This document shows, piece by piece, positions 1 to 8,271 of a stretch of 64,000 nucleotides of DNA. Position 1 is the first letter of the stretch, and each line of letters begins with the position of its first letter. Under the pieces are notes generated by a model. That model did no database searches and was not told the origin of the DNA. It saw nothing but the letters and a program-made list of their open reading frames with translations. Where the stretch lies: positions 1,813,501 through 1,877,500 of the forward strand of contig NC_014501.1 of the NCBI RefSeq assembly GCF_000147335.1, written 5' to 3'. The translations under genes and the position numbers were made by a program. Source of the DNA: Gloeothece verrucosa PCC 7822. GTDB taxonomy: Bacteria > Cyanobacteriota > Cyanobacteriia > Cyanobacteriales > Microcystaceae.

Positions 1-1
1 T

Positions 2-847
2 CCCAAAGTCGGCTTCATATCTCCTTGGGGATCTCCATCAGGTCTAGCAGTAAACCAATTCATTACAACAAATAGTTTCCGTTTTTGTCCAGAATCAACC
101 TACAAAATTTTTGAACCAGGTCTCCAAGCAGCAACAGAACAACAGCTTACGGCAGTTTTATCTCAAGAGATGCTATCAGGCGACCAAATTGCCGGAAAAT
201 ATTGGGGCAAAGAAGTTGCTGACAGGCTTAATGCTGTATTTCCGTCCGCTTTAGTACTCATTATCATTCGAGAACAAAAATCAATGGTACTTTCATCTTA
301 TGGACAGTACATTAGAAATGGAGGAGAGCAATCAATCGAGGAATTTATTGGAGCAGACAATCCACCTCCTGGGTTTACTCCTATTTGTAGATTAGATTAT
401 TTAGAATATGATTTATTAATTTCTTATTATCATAAACTGTTTGGACGAGATAGAGTCTTTGTCTTGCCTTTTGAGGAGTTAAAAAATAATCCCGCAAATT
501 TTATTAAAAAAATACTGAATTTCGTAGATATAAAAGATCAAATTATTGAATTTCAAAAAGCTAATAATGTTAACTACAAAGGATTTACATTAGCTATAAT
601 GAGGAACTTAAATAATTTTCTTCCTCCTCCAGATTTCAGTGGGAAACCTCACCCTTTAATTTGGAGGCTTAATTGGAAAGTTTTAGATACTATCGATCAA
701 TTGCTTCCCTCCTCTATTCAACACAAAGAAGAATTACGGTTAAAACAATTTATTGCTGATTATATTGACGACAAATTTGCTGAAAGTAATCAGCGAACAA
801 ACGAATTAATCGGGATTGATTTAGGCAAGTTTGGTTATCGTTTATGA
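2..847 (+). CDS. Sulfotransferase-family protein, 5' end outside window
   Basis: The reading frame is open from base 2, so the gene starts upstream of the window; the first in-frame ATG (170) is internal. The visible 281 residues align along their length with the P-loop sulfotransferase-like protein encoded convergently at 988-1914: both have an SPW segment, the QEMLSG/HEMLSG motif, an IIREQ..M..S.Y segment (the usual 3'-phosphate/PAPS-binding Arg and Ser region), LxYLEYxxLIxYYxKLFG, VLPxExLKN and a GIDLxxxGY C-terminus. The N-terminal PAPS loop itself would lie outside the window. The family transfers sulfonate from PAPS, often to sugars, but the substrate cannot be told. Family assignment rests partly on the neighbour. 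Confidence 0.75.
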   Translation, partial: PKVGFISPWGSPSGLAVNQFITTNSFRFCPESTYKIFEPGLQAATEQQLTAVLSQEMLSGDQIAGKYWGKEVADRLNAVFPSALVLIIIREQKSMVLSSYGQYIRNGGEQSIEEFIGADNPPPGFTPICRLDYLEYDLLISYYHKLFGRDRVFVLPFEELKNNPANFIKKILNFVDIKDQIIEFQKANNVNYKGFTLAIMRNLNNFLPPPDFSGKPHPLIWRLNWKVLDTIDQLLPSSIQHKEELRLKQFIADYIDDKFAESNQRTNELIGIDLGKFGYRL

Positions 848-987
848 CTTAGATTGCCACTGTCAAAAATCCTATCCTATAAGATAAAATTGCTATAAAT
901 TTATCACTAAAATTCATAAATTTATAGTCGTCAATAACATCAATGATGTTTGAATTGTATTAGCCAAACATGATTATTAACACTATC

Positions 988-1914
988 CTAAATTTGATAG
1001 CCATAGGATTCTAGATCAATCCCAATAATCTGGCTAGTAATTTGATTACTCTGTTGATAGTATTTGTCAATTCTGTGATTAATATATTTCTTCAGTTCAT
1101 TTTCAAATTGGTCATTCAAACTCTTCGGAACTATTTTATTTAAGTAGTAAAATATTCGATTGTTTAATTCTTGCATTCGGGAATTAGGATAGATTGAATC
1201 TCTATGAGAAACAAAATTAGTCCAACGCTTTAGTGCTAATATTAACCCTGAATATCCTTCATTTATCACTTGCTTTTGTAAGGTTGGATCAATATTTGTA
1301 CCGGTAAAACAGGAAAGTTTTTTGAAAAAAACTTCTTCTTTATTTTTCAACATTTCGTGCGGAAGAACTAAGACATTTTCTTTTCCAAATAACTTTTGAT
1401 AATACAGAATTAGCCAGTGATATTCTAGATATCCCAGCGTAAATAAGGGTTCAAATCCTGATCTTGGACGAGGAGCTTCGAGGTAATCTTGTATCGATGC
1501 CGTCAAATTATTGCGTACTTGATGCTTGTAAAGCGATAAGAGCATTTTTGATTGTTCCCGAATAACTATCAACACTCGTCCTTCTGGAAATGTAGCAATC
1601 AATCGATCTGCCGTTTCTTTACCGCTACCGCTATATCCCTTTTTCCAAGGATTTCCCGAAAGCATCTCATGAGTAATAACAGGAATTAAGCCTTTTTGCC
1701 AAGACTCACAAATACCGGGAGCAAAAAAAGCTCTGGCTTGACTACTTTCAAATGAAAAAGGATTGACAATAATTAGTTCTTCTATATAATCTTCAGGAGA
1801 CCAGGGAGAGTAAAAGCCATATTCAGCACTATTAAAAATTAGCTTTTGCAAAAATGAACTACCGGTTTTATGATAGCCAATATGAATTAAAATTTTCGTT
1901 TCTCTGGTTTCCAT
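988..1914 (-). CDS. Sulfotransferase-family protein
   Basis: 308 residues. Near the N-terminus is IHIGYHKTGSSFLQ, the 5'-phosphosulfate-binding loop (GxxKTGSS) of PAPS-dependent sulfotransferases. VLIVIREQSKMLLSLYKH near the middle supplies the Arg and Ser expected in the 3'-phosphate site. No signal peptide or membrane segment is visible, so the protein is probably cytosolic. It is a diverged paralogue of the protein at 2-847, and the two genes converge, separated by about 140 bases of AT-rich DNA. Cyanobacterial members often sit in exopolysaccharide or glycan clusters, so sulfation of a sugar is a reasonable guess, but no glycosyltransferase is visible on this side. Confidence 0.8.
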   Translation of the reverse strand: METRETKILIHIGYHKTGSSFLQKLIFNSAEYGFYSPWSPEDYIEELIIVNPFSFESSQARAFFAPGICESWQKGLIPVITHEMLSGNPWKKGYSGSGKETADRLIATFPEGRVLIVIREQSKMLLSLYKHQVRNNLTASIQDYLEAPRPRSGFEPLFTLGYLEYHWLILYYQKLFGKENVLVLPHEMLKNKEEVFFKKLSCFTGTNIDPTLQKQVINEGYSGLILALKRWTNFVSHRDSIYPNSRMQELNNRIFYYLNKIVPKSLNDQFENELKKYINHRIDKYYQQSNQITSQIIGIDLESYGYQI

Positions 1915-2259
1915 AGTTAAAAAACGAGTAATTTAGAACTAGAGACTTAACTCAAATTTAGATAATATACCATATTATGACTGGATTAAATGAAGCCATC
2001 TACGAGATCAGCTAAATTTCTTGAAAACTCAACTGTTCAATGGTTTAGCCAAAAAACCTAATTTTAGGGAGAAAAACTGGCTTACTAGGGCTTGGAAAAT
2101 TAAGTTTTTATTTTTAGCATACTAAAGCTCGAAGACTAATAGCTATAGTATATGGTAAAAAACTATCTCATGTTGATCAGGTGGGCAAGGGAAAAATTTG
2201 ATCTCACAAGCTCATTTAGACGGTCATCGACTCCATCAAAGTTCTTGTGGAAATGGGGC

Positions 2260-2287
2260 TTGACAAAAGTTAAAAATTATGTATAAA
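2260..2287 (+). promoter_or_regulatory. Probable sigma-70-type promoter of the aldolase gene
   Basis: TTGACA at 2260-2265 and TATAAA at 2282-2287 are separated by 16 bases, close to the vegetative consensus. It would give a leader of roughly 115 bases before the ATG at 2408, which is preceded by a strong AGGAGG at 2396-2401. The rest of the gap 1915-2259 is AT-rich and shows nothing else I can name. Confidence 0.6.
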
Positions 2288-2407
2288 AGAGACGGGAAAA
2301 ACAACTTCATCAAAATCTGAAAACTATCTTAAGATGAACAGATAAAGAGTGTTAAAATTTTTGAAAACTCACTCGCAAAAAACAAGAAACAGACTAGGAG
2401 GACATCT

Positions 2408-3487
2408 ATGGCGCTCGTACCCATGCGGCTTCTGTTAGATCACGCGGCAGAAAACGATTACGGAATTCCTGCATTTAACGTTAACAACTTGGAGCAAATC
2501 CTGTCTATCATGCAGGCAGCCCATGAAACCGACAGCCCCGTAATCTTACAAGCTTCTCGCGGTGCCCGCAGCTATGCAGGCGAAAATTTCCTCCGTCACT
2601 TAATCCTAGCAGCAGCAGAAACCTATCCTCATATTCCCATCGCAATGCACCAAGATCACGGTAACAGCCCTGCGACCTGCTACAGCGCAATTCGCAACGG
2701 TTTTACCAGCGTCATGATGGATGGTTCTTTGGAAGCAGATGCTAAAACTCCTGCAAGCTTCGAGTACAACGTTAGTGTTACTGCTGAAGTGGTGAAAGTT
2801 GCTCACTCTGTGGGTGCTAGTGTAGAAGGTGAACTCGGTTGTTTGGGTTCCCTCGAAACCATGAGTGGTGACAAAGAAGATGGACACGGATTTGAAGGGA
2901 CTCTCTCTAAAGAACAACTGTTAACCGATCCCGATCAAGCTGTTGAATTCGTTGAAGCGACTCAAGTAGACGCTTTAGCAGTGGCGATCGGAACCAGTCA
3001 CGGGGCTTATAAGTTCAGCCGCAAACCTACTGGTGAAATTCTAGCTATCAGCCGGATCGAAGAAATTCACAACCGCTTACCCAATACTCACCTGGTAATG
3101 CACGGTTCTTCCTCTGTTCCCCAAGAATGGCTGGACATGATCAACAAGTTTGGCGGTCAGATCCCTGAAACCTACGGTGTACCCATTGAAGAAATTCAAA
3201 AAGGGATCAAGAGTGGTGTTCGTAAGGTAAATATCGATACTGATAACCGTTTAGCGATCACGGCGGCTATTCGTGAAGCGGCATTTAAAGATCCTTCTAA
3301 CTTCGACCCCCGCCACTTCATGAAGCCTTCTATCAAGTATATGAAGCAAGTGTGTTTGGAACGTTATCAGCAATTCTGGACTGCTGGTAATGCAAGCAAG
3401 ATCAAGCAAGTTTCTTTAGATGAATTTGCGGCTAAGTACGCTAAAGGTGAACTGTCTTCTACTGGTAAGAAGGCTGTTGCTGTCTAA
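2408..3487 (+). CDS. fba: Fructose-1,6-bisphosphate aldolase, class II
   Basis: 359 residues, the normal length of the Calvin-cycle type class II aldolase (CbbA/FbaA). The enzyme condenses dihydroxyacetone phosphate with glyceraldehyde 3-phosphate (or erythrose 4-phosphate) in carbon fixation and gluconeogenesis. Seen in the sequence: AFNVNNLEQ near residue 22, the metal-binding HQDHG motif near 79-83, EGELG near 140, GTSHGAYK near 197 with a metal-ligand His, HGSSSVP near 235, and [13 protein letters not shown] near 271. AGGAGG six bases before the ATG fixes the start. It is a single-gene unit with its own promoter and a hairpin terminator downstream. Confidence 0.96.
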   Translation: MALVPMRLLLDHAAENDYGIPAFNVNNLEQILSIMQAAHETDSPVILQASRGARSYAGENFLRHLILAAAETYPHIPIAMHQDHGNSPATCYSAIRNGFTSVMMDGSLEADAKTPASFEYNVSVTAEVVKVAHSVGASVEGELGCLGSLETMSGDKEDGHGFEGTLSKEQLLTDPDQAVEFVEATQVDALAVAIGTSHGAYKFSRKPTGEILAISRIEEIHNRLPNTHLVMHGSSSVPQEWLDMINKFGGQIPETYGVPIEEIQKGIKSGVRKVNIDTDNRLAITAAIREAAFKDPSNFDPRHFMKPSIKYMKQVCLERYQQFWTAGNASKIKQVSLDEFAAKYAKGELSSTGKKAVAV

Positions 3488-3521
3488 GTATTAACTTTGA
3501 TAGAGTAAATTATTTTTATAG

Positions 3522-3552
3522 CTGGGTGGCTGTTATCAGTTGCCCAGTTTTT
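3522..3552 (+). terminator. Rho-independent terminator after aldolase
   Basis: CTGGGTGGC (3522-3530) can pair with GTTGCCCAG (3539-3547), five strong pairs followed by wobble pairs, and TTTTT follows directly at 3548-3552. It lies 34 bases after the aldolase stop codon. Confidence 0.65.
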
Positions 3553-3713
3553 CACTTGAGATCGTTATAAATAAAGTTAATAATTTAAAAGATAATTGTA
3601 AATTTATATTAAAAAAACTTGCTACTAACTGCTCAATAAAAAGTATTAATTAAGCCGTCATTGGCAGCAGTAGTATAATAGCCTATAGAACCCTTAGCAA
3701 AAATTATCAACCC

Positions 3714-3962
3714 ATGAAAATCGAGCATCCTACTCCTCAACCCCCAACCTTGGAAGAACTAAAAGATTTAGAAAAACTGAAAGCCATCATTGAGCGAGCA
3801 ACGGCTGATGGATTTCTCACTCACTATGAAATGGACACCATTAAACTTGTTATGCGTGCTGACGGACAAATTACCCCACAAGAAATAGAATTGTGCCAGC
3901 AATTGATCTGGGATAAAATCTCACGGGGAGAGCTTCAATATGATTGGGAACAATTTTTTTAA
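3714..3962 (+). CDS. Small conserved-looking acidic protein, unknown function
   Basis: 82 residues. The N-terminus is proline-rich (HPTPQPPTLEELKD), followed by amphipathic helices with two segments of the form ATADGFLTHYEMD and MRADGQITPQEIE. These D-G-x-hydrophobic-T/S-x-x-E segments resemble helix-loop-helix repeats of TerB-like or EF-hand-like small proteins, but a complete metal-binding loop is not visible. There is no signal or membrane segment. It is flanked upstream by the aldolase terminator and downstream by an inverted repeat, so it is probably transcribed alone. I do not recognise a function. Confidence 0.6.
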   Translation: MKIEHPTPQPPTLEELKDLEKLKAIIERATADGFLTHYEMDTIKLVMRADGQITPQEIELCQQLIWDKISRGELQYDWEQFF

Positions 3963-4039
3963 GGTGAATTGAATAAGTTTATAAATTTTTAGCTATTACA
4001 GGTGTTTTCAATCAATTAAAGATATTATTCAGATCAAAT

Positions 4040-4102
4040 GGTGCGTTATGGTGGATTATTATATCTAGTTTATTTTCAAAACTTCTAGCCGCCTAACGCA
4101 CC
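4040..4102. repeat. Inverted repeat GGTGCGTTA / TAACGCACC
   Basis: Perfect 9-base arms at 4040-4048 and 4094-4102 enclose 45 bases. The element sits between the convergent 3714-3962 gene and hypB. A shorter relative (GGTGCGT ... ACGCACC) occurs at 55595-55620, also in a gene gap. It is probably a dispersed non-coding repeat and may also stop transcription. Confidence 0.5.
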
Positions 4103-4119
4103 CTACTATTTAATTTCAT

Positions 4120-5052
4120 TTATGACTTAGGAAAAAATTGGGCTTTTAACCAGTCATACCAATCACTCAATCCAACGCCTGTTACAGCCGAAACTTGGAA
4201 AATTTGAATCTTAGGATTAACTTGCCGCGCATAATCTAAACATCGCTCAACATCAAACTGCACATAAGGCAAAAGATCAATCTTCGTTAAAATCATCACC
4301 TCACTCGCTCGAAACATATGAGGATATTTAATTGGTTTATCTTCTCCCTCCGTCACCGAAAGAATAGCAACCTTTGCCTGTTCCCCTAAATCAAATAAAG
4401 CCGGACAGACTAAATTACCAACATTTTCAATCATAACCACCGAATGAGGCGGCGGATCTAATTCCATGTAACCCCTTTCTATCATCTCAGCTTCTAAATG
4501 ACAGCCTTTACCCGTGTTAATTTGTACCACTTTACAGCCCGTTTTCCCAATTTTTTCGGCATCATTAAGCGTTTCTTGGTCACCTTCAATAACACTGATC
4601 GGAATCTCTGACTTTAGGTCTTCAAGAGTACGGGTTAATAGCGTTGTTTTGCCCGCCCCCGGAGAACTCACTAAATTAAGTGCTAAAATATCACGCCCCT
4701 TAAACCATCCCCGATTTTGAGCCGCCATCAAATCATTTTTTTGCAGGATATTTTGCTCTAAAGTAATGGTTGTGCCGTGCATTTGAGCATGAATTTGAGT
4801 CACTTCAGACGGCGAATGAGGATGCTGATGTTGAGTTTCATAAGGATGAGTATGAGTAATGACACGACCATCTTCTAAAGTGTGAGTATGGGAATGATGA
4901 GAATGAGTAATAACCTGACCATCTTCTAAAGTGTGGGTGTGGGAATGATGATCATGACTATGATGATGATGTTCTTCTAGGGTTTTTTTGCCGCTTTGAG
5001 GGTTGGTAATAGTTACTTCACTATCATCTGAACATCCACAAGTTACACACAT
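4120..5052 (-). CDS. hypB: Hydrogenase nickel-incorporation GTPase HypB
   Basis: 310 residues. HypB is the GTPase that with HypA delivers nickel to the hydrogenase large subunit. The N-terminus has the CVTCGC motif (high-affinity metal site), followed by a histidine-rich stretch of about 70 residues that can store nickel. The stretch contains two copies of the unit THTLEDGxVITHxH, matching a tandem 51-base DNA duplication at about 4855-4956. The SIMIBI GTPase domain follows: SSPGAGKTTLL (P-loop, about residue 129), EGD (switch), VIENVGNLVCP (metal site), and LTKIDLLPY (NKxD equivalent). It overlaps the end of hypA by 10 bases and is the last gene of the leftward accessory/hyp run. Confidence 0.95.
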   Translation of the reverse strand: MCVTCGCSDDSEVTITNPQSGKKTLEEHHHHSHDHHSHTHTLEDGQVITHSHHSHTHTLEDGRVITHTHPYETQHQHPHSPSEVTQIHAQMHGTTITLEQNILQKNDLMAAQNRGWFKGRDILALNLVSSPGAGKTTLLTRTLEDLKSEIPISVIEGDQETLNDAEKIGKTGCKVVQINTGKGCHLEAEMIERGYMELDPPPHSVVMIENVGNLVCPALFDLGEQAKVAILSVTEGEDKPIKYPHMFRASEVMILTKIDLLPYVQFDVERCLDYARQVNPKIQIFQVSAVTGVGLSDWYDWLKAQFFPKS

Positions 5053-5387
5053 ATTTCTTCTATCTCCATTTCTTTAATTTTTAATTCTTGCCCTTGAACG
5101 ATTTCTAGTTCTGCACTGCCACAGCGATCACAAATTCCAAAGGGTTGAGAAATTCCTGTATGAAAGCCGCATTGACGACATTTTCCTAAACCCGGAATTT
5201 CGACAATTTCTAAGGTTGCCCCTTCTAAAACTGTGTCTTGACAACAAACATCAAAGCAGAAGCGAATTGCTTCCGGCATAATGGCTGAAAGTTGACCAAT
5301 TTCTAAGGTTACTCGTTTGACGGGTACTCCTCTAGCGTGTTCAGAGACGATCGCTACAATATTTTGAGTAATTCCTAATTCGTGCAT
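5043..5387 (-). CDS. hypA: Hydrogenase maturation nickel-binding protein HypA
   Basis: 114 residues, typical HypA size. The N-terminal MHELG provides the His2 nickel ligand after the start Met, and the zinc-ribbon cysteines appear as CRQC near 73-76 and CDRC near 87-90. HypA hands nickel to the large subunit with HypB. It is translationally coupled to hypB by a 10-base overlap and lies 61 bases after the NHL-repeat gene. The substrate is presumably HupL, encoded by the divergent operon 4 kb away. The hypF, C, D and E genes are not in this window. Confidence 0.95.
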   Translation of the reverse strand: MHELGITQNIVAIVSEHARGVPVKRVTLEIGQLSAIMPEAIRFCFDVCCQDTVLEGATLEIVEIPGLGKCRQCGFHTGISQPFGICDRCGSAELEIVQGQELKIKEMEIEEICV

Positions 5388-5448
5388 GATTTTCTAAATT
5401 GATTTTTGATATTTATCCGCAGCCTCTACACAGATAAACACAGATGAG

Positions 5449-6681
5449 TTAAACATTAATCAGGTTATTATTAAGGGGCCAGAGTAAAACTCGATTATTT
5501 CCTGAATCAGCAATGACTGCTGTATTGCCACATATTTGAATCCCATAAGGCCAACAGAGACTATGACGAGTGGCTTTAGTGTAAGAACGGTTTTCACTTT
5601 TGCTACGGAAGTTAGGCTGTCCGCTTAAACCTTGAGCAGAAGTCCCTACAGCAGCCTTCTCTCTCCATCCTAACAACCGGGAGTTAGCCGTATCAGCGAC
5701 GATTAACCAATTGTAAACAACGGCTATTCCGTAGGGCATACTCAGGGTATTGCTAGAGGGAAAGTAATTACTGCGATTGAGTTCTACCATTTCAAAATTG
5801 GCTTGACCCAATATTACCGAACAGGGTGTATTATTTTGACTCGGGGTTCCTTCCCAAATACTAATGCGATTATTACCGGCATCAGCCACCACAAGATTGT
5901 CCCCCCAAAAGGCTAAAGCATGAGGCCAGCGCATACTAGAAGCATTGGGTGTACTTCCCCCGTTTTCGTCGCGTGAGTCAAAATCTGGCTGCCCTAAGAC
6001 TAAATCAGCCGCTTGACCGTTGCTTGAGGGTATTTCATTCCAAACTAATACCCGTCGATTTCCGGTATCAGCAACCCATAGCTTACCTTGGTGATATAAA
6101 ACACCATAAGGCCAGTGTAGGCGCTCTCTGGCGGCTTCTCCATAGCCTCGATTCGGTTGATTTTCGCTAAAATCCTGTTGCCCTAAGACGATATCTGCCG
6201 GAACGTTGCTATCACAAGGGATATCTTTCCAAATCAATACCCGATGGTTCCAAGCGTCGGCAACGGCTAATCCTTTTCCACAAACACAAATCCCTGTGGG
6301 TACACTGACACTGCTTGCTGTTGGCAGTCCTTTGGCGTTTTGTCCTTCTTGATGAAAGTCTGGCTGTCCAATGATCCAATCAGCCGCTTGAGCATCTGTT
6401 TGAGGACGGTTGCGCCATCCTAACAAGCGATGATGACCGGTGTCAGCTACCCATAAGGGTCCGCTTTCGGAGACTAGACAGGCCCCCCGAGGGCCAAATA
6501 GGGTTTTAGCACTCGGTTCTAGGGGGATGGCGAGAATGTCTGAGGGGACTTCTCCTAAAATGATTTGGGCCCCAACAGATGAGAGGATTTCTAGGAACGG
6601 TTCATCTGTGTTGATTGGATTGGGGTGCGGAACGAGTTCCGCACTAGGGTCTGTAAGATTGAGATTAAAGGAGGTTTTCAT
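5449..6681 (-). CDS. NHL-repeat beta-propeller protein of the hydrogenase accessory cluster
   Basis: About 410 residues with at least five NHL-type units. Recurrent signatures are VADxGxxRxxxW, DxVLGQxDF and MxxPxGxxxxxxxLxVAD. No signal peptide is obvious. A longer reading from a TTG at 6690 is possible, but the ATG at 6681 is preferred; the bases before it belong to a GCGCAAAG repeat and give no strong ribosome site. It sits between the NifU/Rieske gene and hypA. In Nostoc sp. PCC 7120 an NHL protein of the same type lies at the head of the extended hyp operon, so a scaffold role in hydrogenase maturation is likely but unproven. Codons near the start include a palindromic dispersed repeat (6625-6644). 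Confidence 0.85.
   Translation of the reverse strand: MKTSFNLNLTDPSAELVPHPNPINTDEPFLEILSSVGAQIILGEVPSDILAIPLEPSAKTLFGPRGACLVSESGPLWVADTGHHRLLGWRNRPQTDAQAADWIIGQPDFHQEGQNAKGLPTASSVSVPTGICVCGKGLAVADAWNHRVLIWKDIPCDSNVPADIVLGQQDFSENQPNRGYGEAARERLHWPYGVLYHQGKLWVADTGNRRVLVWNEIPSSNGQAADLVLGQPDFDSRDENGGSTPNASSMRWPHALAFWGDNLVVADAGNNRISIWEGTPSQNNTPCSVILGQANFEMVELNRSNYFPSSNTLSMPYGIAVVYNWLIVADTANSRLLGWREKAAVGTSAQGLSGQPNFRSKSENRSYTKATRHSLCWPYGIQICGNTAVIADSGNNRVLLWPLNNNLINV
6625..6645. repeat. Dispersed coding-region repeat, copy 1 (palindromic)
   Basis: Bases 6625-6644 read GTGCGGAACGAGTTCCGCAC, arms of nine bases around a two-base centre, inside the start of the NHL gene. Sixteen bases (6630-6645) are identical to part of the 26-base repeat found at 28506-28531 and 62688-62713. 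On the coding strand it specifies the peptide PSAELVPHP. Confidence 0.6.
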
Positions 6682-6712
6682 TCCGCGCAAAGGCGCAAAG
6701 GGCGCAAAGATT
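6682..6712. repeat. Short GCGCAAAG iterations between two cluster genes
   Basis: Three near-copies of the octamer GCGCAAAG follow one another in the 33-base gap between the NifU/Rieske stop codon and the NHL start. Similar GCGCAAAG strings are common cyanobacterial intergenic filler; I see no promoter in it. Confidence 0.5.
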
Positions 6713-6714
6713 TT

Positions 6715-7593
6715 TTAGATGATTCTGGTTAATATGCGATCGCCACTGCGTTTGATTGGGTAAGGTTCGAGAAACAGTTGAGGAACACTTAGGCATTCGC
6801 CGGTTTCTAAGCGATATTGGAACTCGTGGAAGGGACAGGTGAGAATTCCTTGTTCTACGGTTCCTGTATCTAGCGGCATCCCTAAATGGTTACAGCTATT
6901 GCGATAGCCCCAGATTTGCTCACCTTTTCGGTAGAGGATTAATTTTTGTTTGTCTATTTCTAGCCCCAGTATGCCGCCATCAGGAATCTCATCTAGGGTG
7001 GTTAAGGCTATCCATCCCGCCTCTAGGTCTTCTGAAAATGGGCTAATAACCCCCAAGCCTTTTTCTGGAACCACTGAGGTGTTGACGGAGATGACATGGG
7101 TAATTTCCGGACAGTAGTTTTTTATGGTTTGTTCTACTCCCTGCTTCATGGTTAAAGTAGAGGCCGGGCAGTTGCTACAAGTTCCTACTAATCGGACTTT
7201 TACCGTGTCTGGTAGTTCAATGGCCACCAGTTCTACATCTCCGTTATGGCTTTTTAAGCCTGGGCGCACTTCTTCTAAGGCTTGATTAAGCCGCTTTTCT
7301 AAGGGAGGTTGTGGCGGCTTAATGAGTTCGTGATAGCGCAATAGTCCATAGACGATTTCATCTTGTACGGCACTCTTGAGGGCGGCTCCCGCTTTTTCCT
7401 GTTTTAAATGACGGATTAAACGGGTCAGTGCTTCTTTGTGTAGAGCTTCAATGGATTTTTTCAGTTCAGTCACTACAACTTGCTGATTTTTATCCCATTG
7501 AGCCACTATGTTTTCAAAGCGCCCAATCTCCCCCACCAACGTCTCTAATGTGGTAGGAGCGTCAGTGACTGGATGTAGATTTCCTTGAGTCAT
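6715..7593 (-). CDS. NifU C-terminal domain / Rieske ferredoxin fusion protein
   Basis: 292 residues. Residues 1-90 are helical and polar. Residues about 100-170 form a NifU C-terminal-type Fe-S scaffold with the GTCSNCPAST motif (CxxC). Residues about 190-292 form a Rieske [2Fe-2S] domain with CNHLGMPLD and CPFHEFQY (CxH...CxxH). The combination suggests assembly or delivery of Fe-S clusters with electron transfer. It lies in the leftward hyp-associated run, 25 bases after a small membrane-protein gene and 33 before the NHL gene. A NifU-like gene occupies the same neighbourhood in Nostoc PCC 7120, where a role in maturing the hydrogenase small subunit has been proposed. The function here is inferred. 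Confidence 0.9.
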   Translation of the reverse strand: MTQGNLHPVTDAPTTLETLVGEIGRFENIVAQWDKNQQVVVTELKKSIEALHKEALTRLIRHLKQEKAGAALKSAVQDEIVYGLLRYHELIKPPQPPLEKRLNQALEEVRPGLKSHNGDVELVAIELPDTVKVRLVGTCSNCPASTLTMKQGVEQTIKNYCPEITHVISVNTSVVPEKGLGVISPFSEDLEAGWIALTTLDEIPDGGILGLEIDKQKLILYRKGEQIWGYRNSCNHLGMPLDTGTVEQGILTCPFHEFQYRLETGECLSVPQLFLEPYPIKRSGDRILTRII

Positions 7594-7618
7594 AGCTGCT
7601 CCTGTTGCTGCCTGTGCA

Positions 7619-7843
7619 TTATTGCATTTTCACGTCTTTGAGCAGAAATGGCATCAGCATTCCTGTGACTAGGCTAGAAATTACAATGGCTAACCCAACG
7701 CTTAAACCGATTATTTTTAGCCCAATTAATAGCAGTATTCCCAAGGCGGCTCCTAGGGCTGAATTACGATAAAAATAACCTGGGTTACGCAGGAGTTTTC
7801 CTTTTACCAGTAATTTTGATGAATACCAACCGACTTCAATCAT
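7619..7843 (-). CDS. Small membrane protein of hydrogenase accessory cluster
   Basis: 74 residues. After a polar N-terminus (about 30 residues with KLLVKGKLLRNPGYFYRN) come two hydrophobic segments, about 29-45 and 47-68, likely a transmembrane hairpin. It is 12 bases after the 93-residue membrane-protein gene and 25 before the NifU/Rieske gene, so almost certainly in one transcript. No cysteines or histidines are available for metal binding. It could help place the hydrogenase at the membrane, but that is only suggested by the context. Confidence 0.8.
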   Translation of the reverse strand: MIEVGWYSSKLLVKGKLLRNPGYFYRNSALGAALGILLLIGLKIIGLSVGLAIVISSLVTGMLMPFLLKDVKMQ

Positions 7844-7855
7844 GATGATTTGCTC

Positions 7856-8137
7856 CTAAATAAATTTTAAAATTGTTAGTCCAATAATTGTGGCAGGTAT
7901 TACCCCCACAGGCCCAAATAAACCTCCCATCATGGCTGAAAAGTAATAGCCTAAATCTTTGCCGGCTAACAACATTCCACCAATGGCTCCGCCGATAATG
8001 GATAGAGTAAGGGCAATTCCCAACCAAAATAGTCCGGTTAATAAATCAATTTCTCCTATCATCAAACTATTGATAAAGTCATTGATAAAGTCATTGATTA
8101 TCGGATTACTACTGATAGTATTTAAGATATCTGTCAT
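7856..8137 (-). CDS. Small membrane protein of hydrogenase accessory cluster
   Basis: 93 residues with three hydrophobic segments (about 30-55, 57-72, 75-93) rich in Gly and Ile, including GGAIGGMLLAGKDLGYYFSA. The N-terminal part contains the short internal repeat INDFINDFINS, encoded by a 15-base direct repeat near 8074-8100. The ATG at 8137 follows a plausible ribosome site (GGAGAA). It is the second gene of the leftward run. Two short genes of this kind also precede the hyp genes in heterocystous cyanobacteria. I cannot name a biochemical function. Confidence 0.8.
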   Translation of the reverse strand: MTDILNTISSNPIINDFINDFINSLMIGEIDLLTGLFWLGIALTLSIIGGAIGGMLLAGKDLGYYFSAMMGGLFGPVGVIPATIIGLTILKFI

Positions 8138-8156
8138 GTTGGTTTTCTCCTTGTTA

Positions 8157-8271
8157 GTTGTTAGTTATTAGTCATGGGTCATGGGTCATTAGTTATGGGT
8201 TTTATGCCCTTAAACACTTATTGAATTCCCCACTATGGACTAGGGACTAATGACTATTGACTATTGGTTAT
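8157..8271. repeat. Heptamer-type (GTCATGG/GTCATTA) repeat hairpin
   Basis: 8157-8210 holds runs of GTCATGGGTCATTAGTTATGGG, and 8236-8271 holds inverse-complement forms (GGACTAGGGACTAATGACTATTGAC), so the two sides can fold back. The stop codon and last residues of the TPR gene lie in the right arm. A relative with the same layout is at 55944-56058. Confidence 0.6.

Noticed and set aside
2508..2917. Two open frames on the minus strand inside the aldolase gene
   Set aside because: They mirror a strongly conserved coding sequence in other frames and have no ribosome sites or recognisable protein features.
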